Source: Tubiluchus corallicola
Lineage: Eukaryota > Priapulida > Priapulimorpha > Priapulimorphida > Tubiluchidae
Assembly: GCA_030141605.1 (NCBI GenBank)
Contig: JAQGDQ010002460.1
Span: 1 to 29,305 of the forward strand
Direction: 5' to 3'
DNA: 29,305 nucleotides
Part shown: piece by piece, positions 16,841 through 24,829 of the stretch
Numbering within the stretch: the stretch's first letter is position 1
Layout of the letters: the number at the start of each line of letters is the position of its first letter
Notes under the pieces: model-generated
The model's input: the letters and a program-made list of their open reading frames with translations, nothing else
Databases searched by the model: none
Told to the model about the DNA's origin: nothing
Made by a program: the position numbers and the translations under genes

Positions 16841-17326
16841 TTACTTTGTTTTATCAGCTGAGTCTATCTTTAAATCTTCCAAAATATTAGTTATTTGATA
16901 AAAAACAATTATTATTCCTGATATATATGAACAAGAGTATATTATTCCCCTTGAAATTTTTAATATGGGAGTTTTTATTTCTATAACACTTGAAGATACT
17001 TTTAATCCACCATATATTAACACAATAAATGCAAATAATAGAATTATTATATCAATTAAAATATAAATAAATATTTTTCTTTTTCCTTTAGATTTTTCTT
17101 TTAAAAAAATTAAAGACATATGTTGACGAGTTCCAAAAGCGTAAGCAGCACTGAAAAAAGATGTCCAAATTAAAATAATTCTAACTAATTCTTCAGTAAA
17201 AACACTAGGATTGCCTAAAATATATCTAGTTATGACTTGCCACAAAACAAGTCCTGTCATAACAATTAATAGTATTAAAATCATATAGGATAAAGCTTTA
17301 GTTACTTTAGATTTTAATTTATCCAT
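16841..17326 (-). CDS. dctQ: TRAP transporter small membrane subunit
   Basis: A 161-residue DctQ-type four-helix inner-membrane protein that pairs with DctM. The family core is FTEELVRIILIWTSFFSAAYAF and HMSLIF. The start is taken as ATG 17326 (MDKLKSKV), because GGAGG (17332-17336) is spaced 5 bases before it. The in-frame ATG at 17338 overlaps that ribosome-binding site. The first 8 bases overlap the 3' end of uidA, so translation is probably coupled to the glucuronidase. Confidence 0.92.
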   Translation of the reverse strand: MDKLKSKVTKALSYMILILLIVMTGLVLWQVITRYILGNPSVFTEELVRIILIWTSFFSAAYAFGTRQHMSLIFLKEKSKGKRKIFIYILIDIIILLFAFIVLIYGGLKVSSSVIEIKTPILKISRGIIYSCSYISGIIIVFYQITNILEDLKIDSADKTK

Positions 17327-19136
17327 TTGAACCTCCATATTTTGAGTGTTTATTGTGGACGTTTTTCCAACGTTTTTTTAAATAATGAGCTGCCATTTTG
17401 GGTTGGCGCTGCCTTGTAAAAATTCCTTTTTTATTTCCATCAACTCTAACTATGTCTTGAGCAGTCATAAAGTCAGCAAAATTCCATACATGCTCACCTA
17501 TTATAAATGGATATTTATCAAAAACTTTATTGTATGTTTTTAAAAATTCTACTTGAAATTCTTCTGTGAACATAGTTCCTGGTAGTTTGTGTAAACCTGA
17601 TATAGTATCAACTCCATATTCTGTTATTATAATAGGTTTATTTTCATGCTCATACCATTTTTCAAGCCATTTTCTTAATTTTTTTCCGCCTGATTTAATA
17701 TCACCTTTTTCAGAATACCATCCAAAATATAAATTTAAGCCAATTATATCAAAGTATTTTGAAACATAGCATTTTCCTGGTTCAATAAGCATAAGATTTA
17801 CATTTAGTAGTGGTCTATGATCTATTTTTCTGATTTCATCTACTAGAGTTTTAAAATATTTTTCTGATTTTTTCTCCATAACAGAAGCTTCATTTGCTAG
17901 AGACCACATAACAACACAAGGATGGTTTTTATCCCTTGCAATCATTTCTTTTGTTAACCTAATATGTTCTTTTAAAGTTTTATCATTTATTTTATCATCA
18001 CGAAACACTCCATCTAGTTCACCAATTGCTGGAACAGATTGGCCTAGCATTCCTACTGCTGGTACTTCATTAATTACAACTACTCCGTATTGATCTGCTA
18101 AATCTAATATTTCTTCTGAATATGGATAATGAGAAGTTCTAAAAGAATTTGCATTTATCCATTTTAATAAATTAAAGTCTTTAATGTTTAGGGCATCATC
18201 TAATCCTTTGCCTTTTATGTCCATATCCTCATGTTTGCCAAAACCTTTAAAATAAAAAGCTTTATCGTTAATATATAGTTTATTATTTTCTATTTTTATA
18301 GTTCTAATTCCAATATCTAAATTATATGAATCAAATATTTCATTGTTATTTATAATACTTGCTTTTAATTTATATAGATATGGGTTTCCTGGTTTCCATA
18401 AAATTACATTTTTTATTTTTACTTTATTTTTATTACCTTTAGAGCTTCCAACGAGATTATTATTTTTATTGTAGATATCAACTTGTATGTTGACATTTTT
18501 CATATTAGTTGTTATCTCATAACTTATTATTCCAAAGTTTTCACAAAAATCGGTATCAACAATAATGTCCTTAATATAGATTTTAGGAACAGAATATAGA
18601 TATACAGGTCTATGAATTCCACTATAGTTAAAAAAATCATGTTGTTGTTTTATCTTTTTTTTCTGACAGCCATCTACATCTTCAATAATAATAGTTTCTC
18701 CTGGAGGTAATGTTTGCCAAGTAAGTTCATTGTTAACACAGATAATAACAATGTTTTCTTCTCCAAATTTTATTTCATTAGTAATATCAGCTTCAAATGG
18801 TAAAAAACCACCAATATACTCCTTTACAAGTATGCCATTTATCCAAATTTTAGAATTATGTGAAGCACTTCCTATTCTAATAAATATTTTTTCATTATTT
18901 AAAAATTTTGGTACTACAATTTTTTTTTCATACCAGACATTTCCTACAAAATTTTTTAGCTCAGGTCTTGTAGTAATATCATTATAGCTAGCAGGTACTG
19001 GCATTAGTTCAAAATCCTTTAATCCACTTTCATACCACTTATTTATATAGCCTTCTTCATTGTGGTCTTCTTTAAAGTTCCATATACCTACCAAAGAAAT
19101 AAGGTGTCTTGATATTGTTTGCTTTGGATATAACAT
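17319..19136 (-). CDS. uidA: Beta-glucuronidase (GH2)
   Basis: Hydrolyses beta-D-glucuronides to glucuronate. It is 605 residues from ATG 19136, where the protein lines up with E. coli UidA (MLYPKQTISR against MLRPVETPTR); an in-frame GTG at 19151 would add five residues. The sugar-binding domain (about 15-180) has FVGNVWYEK and FNYSGIHRPVYLY, the immunoglobulin-like domain follows, then the GH2 barrel. Acid/base Glu416 is in WSLANE, nucleophile Glu506 in ITEYGVDT. The NxK pair that selects the glucuronate carboxylate is N568/K570 (GNKKGIFTR). A loop of about 22 residues after PAVG (360-385) corresponds to active-site loop 1. There is no signal peptide, so it acts in the cytoplasm on imported glucuronides. 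It sits inside the TRAP gene set and overlaps dctQ. Confidence 0.96.
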   Translation of the reverse strand: MLYPKQTISRHLISLVGIWNFKEDHNEEGYINKWYESGLKDFELMPVPASYNDITTRPELKNFVGNVWYEKKIVVPKFLNNEKIFIRIGSASHNSKIWINGILVKEYIGGFLPFEADITNEIKFGEENIVIICVNNELTWQTLPPGETIIIEDVDGCQKKKIKQQHDFFNYSGIHRPVYLYSVPKIYIKDIIVDTDFCENFGIISYEITTNMKNVNIQVDIYNKNNNLVGSSKGNKNKVKIKNVILWKPGNPYLYKLKASIINNNEIFDSYNLDIGIRTIKIENNKLYINDKAFYFKGFGKHEDMDIKGKGLDDALNIKDFNLLKWINANSFRTSHYPYSEEILDLADQYGVVVINEVPAVGMLGQSVPAIGELDGVFRDDKINDKTLKEHIRLTKEMIARDKNHPCVVMWSLANEASVMEKKSEKYFKTLVDEIRKIDHRPLLNVNLMLIEPGKCYVSKYFDIIGLNLYFGWYSEKGDIKSGGKKLRKWLEKWYEHENKPIIITEYGVDTISGLHKLPGTMFTEEFQVEFLKTYNKVFDKYPFIIGEHVWNFADFMTAQDIVRVDGNKKGIFTRQRQPKMAAHYLKKRWKNVHNKHSKYGGSNG

Positions 19137-19152
19137 TATACCACCCTTCACA

Positions 19153-19190
19153 AACCCCCAGAAAATAAATTATTCAATTTCCTGGAGGTT
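19153..19190 (-). promoter_or_regulatory. Intercistronic hairpin between dctP and uidA
   Basis: In the - strand RNA, AACCUCCAG (19182-19190) pairs with CUGGGGGUU (19153-19161), nine base pairs with one G-U. It starts 19 bases after the dctP stop codon and is not followed by a U-run. It may protect the dctP message or limit expression of uidA-dctQM. The right arm also covers the G-run before the alternative GTG start of uidA. Confidence 0.55.
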
Positions 19191-19209
19191 ATAAAATTTA
19201 TGATTTTAG

Positions 19210-20202
19210 CTACTCTAATCCTTTGAAAGCATCTAATAATTCTTTAACTTTTGGCATTTTTTTACTGTATTTATCTATTACTGGGATAGCAGCTTCTCTA
19301 AAAGGAGCTTTATCAACGTCATTAAACGTTACCCCTAAATTTTCTATTGCTTCTTTTTTAGCATCAGAGATTGCTTTGTTCCATAGAGGTTTATGGTAAT
19401 TTGTTGACTCAATAGCAGCTTCTTGAACAGCATTTTTTTGCTCTTCTGTCAAAGATTCCCAAGTCTTTGTACTTATAACTAAAATATCAGGAATTCTAGT
19501 GTGTTCATCATAACTAAAATGTTTTGCCACTTCCCCATGTTTTCCATTTGTTAAGGCTGTCTCATTACTTTCAGCTCCATTAATAACCCCTGATTGTAAA
19601 GATGTGTATACTTCACTATAAGGAATACCAACTGGAGTTCCTCCTAATGTTTTTACCATATCAGTTTGGGACTCAAACCCCATTACTCTTATTTTCACTC
19701 CTTTCAAATCATCAGGAGATTCAATTGCTTTATTCACTGTATAAAAAGAACGGGCGCCTGAATTATAAAATGTTAACCCTATGAAGCCTTTATCTTTTGT
19801 GTTGTTATATAATTTTTTTACAGCATCTGACTCCATACTTTCAAAATAATGTTTTTCACTTGTAAATACATAGGGTAGTGTAAAAGCATTATATCCTTCA
19901 TCATAAGTTGTTAAAGCTGCTGCAGATACTTTTGTCATAGAAACTGCTCCTACTTGTAATTGTTCTAATACTTCTGACTCAGAGCCAAGTTGACCATTTG
20001 GGAAAATATTTACTTTAACCTCATTATCTGTCTTTTCTTCAACTAATTTTTTAAATTCACTTAAAGCTAAATGAACAGTATGACTTTCATTTAAGTTGTG
20101 GGCTAGCTTGAGAGTAGTTTTTCCACTACTAGAGCTTGAGCTTCCTCCACAGCTAATTAATACAAAAAATAAGATTACTGATATAAATATTGTTTTTTTC
20201 AT
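19210..20202 (-). CDS. dctP: TRAP transporter solute-binding lipoprotein
   Basis: A 330-residue DctP-family binding protein that captures an acidic solute outside the inner membrane and passes it to DctQM. The lipoprotein signal ends at Cys18 (LISC), followed by a Ser-rich spacer (SSSSSS). The family fold begins TTLKLAHNLNESH. The carboxylate-binding Arg is R172 (VKIRVMGFES), and GGTPVGIPYSEVYTSLQSGVINGAE (188-211) is the strongly conserved segment. AGGAGG precedes the ATG. It lies 42 bases after kdgK and before uidA, so the ligand is probably glucuronate, a glucuronide or an oligo-uronide. The exact ligand cannot be deduced. Confidence 0.95.
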   Translation of the reverse strand: MKKTIFISVILFFVLISCGGSSSSSSGKTTLKLAHNLNESHTVHLALSEFKKLVEEKTDNEVKVNIFPNGQLGSESEVLEQLQVGAVSMTKVSAAALTTYDEGYNAFTLPYVFTSEKHYFESMESDAVKKLYNNTKDKGFIGLTFYNSGARSFYTVNKAIESPDDLKGVKIRVMGFESQTDMVKTLGGTPVGIPYSEVYTSLQSGVINGAESNETALTNGKHGEVAKHFSYDEHTRIPDILVISTKTWESLTEEQKNAVQEAAIESTNYHKPLWNKAISDAKKEAIENLGVTFNDVDKAPFREAAIPVIDKYSKKMPKVKELLDAFKGLE

Positions 20203-20244
20203 TAGAAACCTCCTACTTTATATTTTATATCTTAGAGCTTTTGA

Positions 20245-21267
20245 TTATCTTTGTACTCTACCTGAAGCATCACCACCTGCAAGAGCTTCAACTTCTTCTC
20301 TAGTTACTAGATTAAAATCCCCAAATATAGTATGTTTTAGTGCAGAAGCAGCTACAGCAAATTCTAAAGCTTCTCCTTGTGACTTACCATCAAGCAAACC
20401 ACAGATAAGTCCACCTGCAAATGAATCACCACCACCAACTCTATCTACTATTCTTACATCGTATTTTTTAGATCTATAAAATTCACTTCCGTTATATATT
20501 AAAGCTGACCAACCATTATCTGAAGCTGAATATGACTCTCTAAGTGTAGTTACAACGTATTTAAATCCAAATTTATTTTTCATTTCAGTAAATATTTTCT
20601 TATAGCCTTCTATTTCAAGCTTTCCACTAGTTACGTTTGTACGGCCTGGTTTAAAGCCTAAACAAAGTTCTGCATCTTCTTCATTTCCAATACAAACATC
20701 AACATATTTCATTAGCTTAGTCATAACCTCTTGAGCTCTTGTTGGAGTCCATAATTTTTTTCTATAGTTTAAATCAACTGATACTGTAACATTATGTTTT
20801 TTAGCTGTTTTTAAAGCCTCTTCAGTGAGTACTGCTGCTTTTTCTGAAATAGCAGGAGTAATACCTGAGAAATGAAACCATTTTGCATGTTCAAATATTT
20901 TGTCAAAATTAAAATCTTCTGTATCTGCTTCTGAAATTGCAGAATGTGCTCTATCATAAATTACCTTTGATGCTCTCATTGATGCTCCTGTTTCTAAAAA
21001 ATATATTCCTAATCGATCTCCTCCTCTAGCTATATAATTTGTTTTTACATTATATTTTTTAAGGTTATTAACTGTACACTGCCCTATTTCATGTTTAGGA
21101 ACTTTAGATACAAAGTAGGCATCAAAACCATAGTTAGCAAGGGACACTGCTACATTTGCCTCTCCTCCTCCATAAATTATATCGAAGCTATTAGTTTGAG
21201 AAAACCTTAGATGATTAGGCGCCGATAATCTCAACATTATTTCACCCATTGTAACTACTTTTTTCAT
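20245..21267 (-). CDS. kdgK: 2-dehydro-3-deoxygluconokinase (PfkB family)
   Basis: Phosphorylates 2-keto-3-deoxygluconate (KDG) to KDPG with ATP, in the cytoplasm. It is 340 residues. The PfkB sugar-binding segment is GGGEANVAVSLA (33-44). The C-terminal signature DRVGGGDSFAGG (275-286) carries the catalytic base Asp281 and the anion hole. YFLETGASMRASKVIYDRAHSA (89-110) is typical of KDG kinases within PfkB. AGGAGGG precedes the ATG, 21 bases after eda. Its product is the substrate of Eda, and UxuA makes its substrate, so the function is well supported by context. Confidence 0.95.
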   Translation of the reverse strand: MKKVVTMGEIMLRLSAPNHLRFSQTNSFDIIYGGGEANVAVSLANYGFDAYFVSKVPKHEIGQCTVNNLKKYNVKTNYIARGGDRLGIYFLETGASMRASKVIYDRAHSAISEADTEDFNFDKIFEHAKWFHFSGITPAISEKAAVLTEEALKTAKKHNVTVSVDLNYRKKLWTPTRAQEVMTKLMKYVDVCIGNEEDAELCLGFKPGRTNVTSGKLEIEGYKKIFTEMKNKFGFKYVVTTLRESYSASDNGWSALIYNGSEFYRSKKYDVRIVDRVGGGDSFAGGLICGLLDGKSQGEALEFAVAASALKHTIFGDFNLVTREEVEALAGGDASGRVQR

Positions 21268-21288
21268 AACTTTATCCCTCCTATATAG

Positions 21289-21930
21289 TTATATGTTTTT
21301 AGACCTTATATTTTTTATTTTTTCTACAAAAATTTCTGCTGTTTTAGTTATCTCTTCACTTGTTCCACAAGCTAGTCTTCCTCCAGCACCACAAGCTATT
21401 GCCCCATTTTCTATCCAGTCTTCTACATTTTCCACACTAACTCCACCTGTAGGCATTATATTCACTTGAGGTAAAGGACCTTTTACACTTTTTATAAAGG
21501 AAGGAGTAAAAGCACTTCCAGGAAATAATTTTATTATATCGCACCCTGACTCCATAGCTACTATCATTTCTTTTATATTCATGCAACCAGGAATATATGG
21601 TACTTGATATCTGTTACAAAGCTTTGCTGTATCTAAATCAAAACTAGGAGACACTATATATTCTGCTCCAGATAAAATTGCTATTCTTGCAGTTTCTGAA
21701 TCTAATACTGTTCCAGCTCCAATGATTAATTTATCTTTAGAGATAGTTTCTTTCAAGGTTTTTATTACTTCATTAGCTCCTGCTACAGTGTATGTAACTT
21801 CTATAGCTGATATTCCTCCTTCTATACATGCCTTTGATATTCTTATTGCTTCTTCTGTATTCTTTGCTCTAATAACTGCTACTATACCTACACTAGCAAT
21901 TTTATTTAGTATCTTAAATTTTTTTAACAT
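21289..21930 (-). CDS. eda: KDPG aldolase
   Basis: Splits 2-keto-3-deoxy-6-phosphogluconate into pyruvate and glyceraldehyde-3-phosphate (Entner-Doudoroff end step; the family may also act on 4-hydroxy-2-oxoglutarate). It is 213 residues, normal length. Key residues are R21 (VIRA), Glu44 (AIEVTYT), the GAGTV loop (71-75), and Schiff-base Lys134 (IIKLFPG). PTGGV and GAGGRL form the phosphate site. An AGGGGGA ribosome-binding site precedes the ATG. It lies between uxuB and kdgK. Confidence 0.96.
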   Translation of the reverse strand: MLKKFKILNKIASVGIVAVIRAKNTEEAIRISKACIEGGISAIEVTYTVAGANEVIKTLKETISKDKLIIGAGTVLDSETARIAILSGAEYIVSPSFDLDTAKLCNRYQVPYIPGCMNIKEMIVAMESGCDIIKLFPGSAFTPSFIKSVKGPLPQVNIMPTGGVSVENVEDWIENGAIACGAGGRLACGTSEEITKTAEIFVEKIKNIRSKNI

Positions 21931-21997
21931 CTAGTCCCCCTAAAACAAATTTTAAATTTTAATAAACTATAATATTAACTAATAAAATTTTTACACT

Positions 21998-23600
21998 TTA
22001 CAGTGACACGTACTTTTTAAGAGTTTTCTTTACTGAGCCTTTTTCTGCAATTAATTCTTTAAATAAATCTTCTACTCTATTCCCTAAATTTACTTTATAA
22101 AGGTTTACTCCAAATATTTTTTCACTTTCAAGTAATGCTTTTATATCAATATTTTTATCTCCTAATTTTATATTTTTTATATGAGGAAGCAGATCTTTTA
22201 GCATTGGATCTGGACTTACAGTAAAGGTATTTCCATCATCATCAATTCCCATGAGATATCTTATCCACCCAGCTAGTACTAAAGGTATAATTTTCAAATC
22301 TTCAGTATCTAAATCTCCCCTTTTTTCATAAGCTTTTATTGTTTCTCCAAATCTAATTGACAACTTTTGAGATGTATCTGTTGCTATTCTTTGAGGAGTG
22401 TCTAACAGAAATGGATTTGGAAATCTTACTTCTATTACTTCTTTTATAAATTTTTTTGGATCAATAATTTTTGGATCTACTACTACTTTTATTGCTTCAT
22501 CATATGCAAGCTTTTCTACTAATTTTCTCAATACATTATCCTTCATTTCATCTGCAATAGTTTCTTTCTTTAAAAGACAACCAAAAATAGCTAAAGCAGT
22601 ATGTAAGGGGTTAAGGCATGTACATACTTTCATTTTTTCTACTTTATCTACTGTTTCCTTATTTGTGAAAATAACTCTTACTTCTTCTAGCTTTGGCCTT
22701 CCATTAGGAAAATCATCTTCAATTACTAGATATTGTGATTCCTCTGCATTAACAAAGGCAGCTGAATAAGAATTTTTACTTGTAACTATAATTTCACTAT
22801 CTTGAAATCCATCTATTTCTAATTTTTCTTTTATTGTTTTATCTGGTCTAGGTGTTATTTTATCAATCATAGTCCAAGGAAAAGCAACTGAATTGTCTAT
22901 GTATTCTAAAAACTCTTTTTCAAAAAAACCTTTTTCTACCCATGCCTTAGCATAAACTTTTACAGCATTATAAAGTTTACTTCCATTATGTGAGCAGTTA
23001 TCCATACTTACTAAAGAAATAGGTATTTTGCCATTTGTATATCTTTCATAACAAAGTACAGTTAATTTTCCTATTATATTAGAAGCTGTTTCTGGTTCAT
23101 TTTCCAAATCTTTCACAACAATTTGTAGTAATTCGTCTTTATTATTAACTAAAGAATATCCTTTTTCAGTAATTGTAAAACTAACCATCTGTAAAGAAGA
23201 TTTTCTAAATATTTCTTTTAATCTTTCCCAATGTTTTTTCTCATTTGCATCTACTTTTACAGCTTCTACAACACTTCCTATAACTTCTTTTTCAATATTT
23301 CCATTACTTCTTAAAGTTATTAAAACACTTAAATTATCATAAGGAGTGTACACTTTATCTAAAAGATCATAATCATACCCTTCAGCTACAATTAAACCTC
23401 TATTTGTCTTTTTTTCATTTAACATTTTATTTAGTATTGCTGCTGGAAAAGCTCTAAAAAGATTTCCTGCAACAAAAATGGAGCCAAGTTGGATTTTCCA
23501 TTGTTTCTATTTTTAGTTTCTCTCTATCATATGTAGGAACTGTATATCCTTTTTCTATCCATTTTTCTTTATTTAAAATACATTTATTAGTTAGTTTCAA
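21998..23600 (-). pseudogene. uxuB: Fructuronate reductase (mannitol dehydrogenase family), frameshifted
   Basis: NADH-dependent reduction of fructuronate to mannonate. The gene starts at TTG 23600, with AGAGGTGG about 7 bases upstream and 24 bases after uxuA. The first frame runs 42 family-like residues ending NPTWLHF, then shifts in a run of five T (+ strand A 23474-23478) and stops at TAG 23454-23456. One base less would continue as VAGNLFRAFPAAILNKML into the long frame, 533 residues in total. The long frame alone from ATG 23425 gives 475 residues and lacks the first 58, including the dinucleotide-binding GAGN region, where V replaces the usual first G. Downstream, NLSVLITL, ITPRPD and NPLHTALA follow the family pattern. 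It could be a true pseudogene, a slippage-controlled gene or a sequencing error. Confidence 0.8.
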
Positions 23601-23624
23601 TAAATTCCACCTCTCTAATTAGTA

Positions 23625-24716
23625 TTACTTACAACACTTAGTATTATTTTTTATTTCATCTAAAGTATCCCAAATACCTAACATATACATTACACCTAGC
23701 GATCGATCATACAAACCATATCCTGGTCTACATGTTTTTTCTTCTCCCCATAAATGTCTACCATGATCTGGCCTTATATATCCTTCAAAGTTATTATCAT
23801 GATATGCTTTTAGTGTATTCAAAATATCTACTGAGCCGTCTTTAGTTCTATGTGAAGTCTCAATAAAGTCTCCATTTTCTAATACTTTAACATTTCTAAT
23901 ATGTGCAAAATAAATCCTATCATGAAACTCTTTTATTATTTCTGGAATATCATTTTCTATACTAGCTCCTAAGGATCCGCTACAAAGAGTTAGTCCGCTA
24001 TACTTATTATTTACTAGTTTTAAAAATTTTTTTATATTATCTCTGTTAGTGATAATTCTAGGTAAACCAAAAATTGGCCAAGGTGGGTCATCAGGATGAA
24101 TAGCCATTTTTATGTCGTTTGCTTCAGCAACTGGAATAATTTGTTCTAAAAAATATTTCAAATTTTCCCATAAATTTGCTTCACTTACATTTTCATAAGC
24201 TTTTAGAGATTCTTTTATTACTGCCATTCTTTCTGGTTCCCAGCCAGGCATTGTTTTTTCTCCAGCTCCTTCTAATATTCTATTAACTACTTCTTGAGCT
24301 TTTTTTCCTTCAACTAATTTTTTTTCATAAAAAAGTGAATTTGAACCATCTAAATTTTTTTTGTATAAATCTGTTCTTGTCCAGTCAAATACAGGCATAA
24401 AATTATAGCAAATAACTTTTACTCCTACTTTAGCTAACTTGATAATAGTTTTTTTATAGTTTTCAATGTACTTGTCTCTACTAGAAAGTCCTAACTTTAT
24501 ATCTTCATGGACATTAACACTTTCTACCACCTCGTTATTAAATCCATAGCTATTTAATTTTACTTTAACTTCTTCAATTTGATCCATAGACCACTCTACT
24601 CCTGCTGGTAAATCATGTAGAGACCATACTATTCCTTCTACACCAGGAATTTGCTTGATGTGATCTAAAGTAACGTCATCATTTCCATCTCCATACCATC
24701 TCCACACCATTTTCAT
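23625..24716 (-). CDS. uxuA: Mannonate dehydratase
   Basis: Dehydrates D-mannonate to 2-keto-3-deoxygluconate, using Mn2+ or Fe2+. It is 363 residues from ATG 24716, where GGAGG (24725-24729) lies 8 bases upstream. An earlier ATG at 24731 overlaps that site. The start MKMVWRWYG matches the family. Metal ligands as in characterised UxuA are visible: His207 (HPDDPPWPIFGLPRI), Cys245 (LCSGSLGA), His272 (AHIRN) and Asp317 (RPDHGRH). YNFMPVFDWTRTDL (104-117) is another family signature. It precedes uxuB by 24 bases and follows fucI after 113 bases, the largest gap in the train, where a secondary promoter could lie. Confidence 0.97.
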   Translation of the reverse strand: MKMVWRWYGDGNDDVTLDHIKQIPGVEGIVWSLHDLPAGVEWSMDQIEEVKVKLNSYGFNNEVVESVNVHEDIKLGLSSRDKYIENYKKTIIKLAKVGVKVICYNFMPVFDWTRTDLYKKNLDGSNSLFYEKKLVEGKKAQEVVNRILEGAGEKTMPGWEPERMAVIKESLKAYENVSEANLWENLKYFLEQIIPVAEANDIKMAIHPDDPPWPIFGLPRIITNRDNIKKFLKLVNNKYSGLTLCSGSLGASIENDIPEIIKEFHDRIYFAHIRNVKVLENGDFIETSHRTKDGSVDILNTLKAYHDNNFEGYIRPDHGRHLWGEEKTCRPGYGLYDRSLGVMYMLGIWDTLDEIKNNTKCCK

Positions 24717-24829
24717 ATAACTTTCCTCCATTATATTGCATTTTTAATAATTTTGATATACTTTTTACTTTGATATTTTTGTTTTAAGTGAAAACATTAG
24801 ATAAAAAATAATACTATATCTTCACAAGA

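Noticed and set aside
17327-17338. Earlier in-frame start of dctQ
   Set aside because: That ATG overlaps the GGAGG used by ATG 17326.
24717-24731. Earlier in-frame start of uxuA
   Set aside because: It overlaps the GGAGG site; the family N-terminus begins at the later Met.
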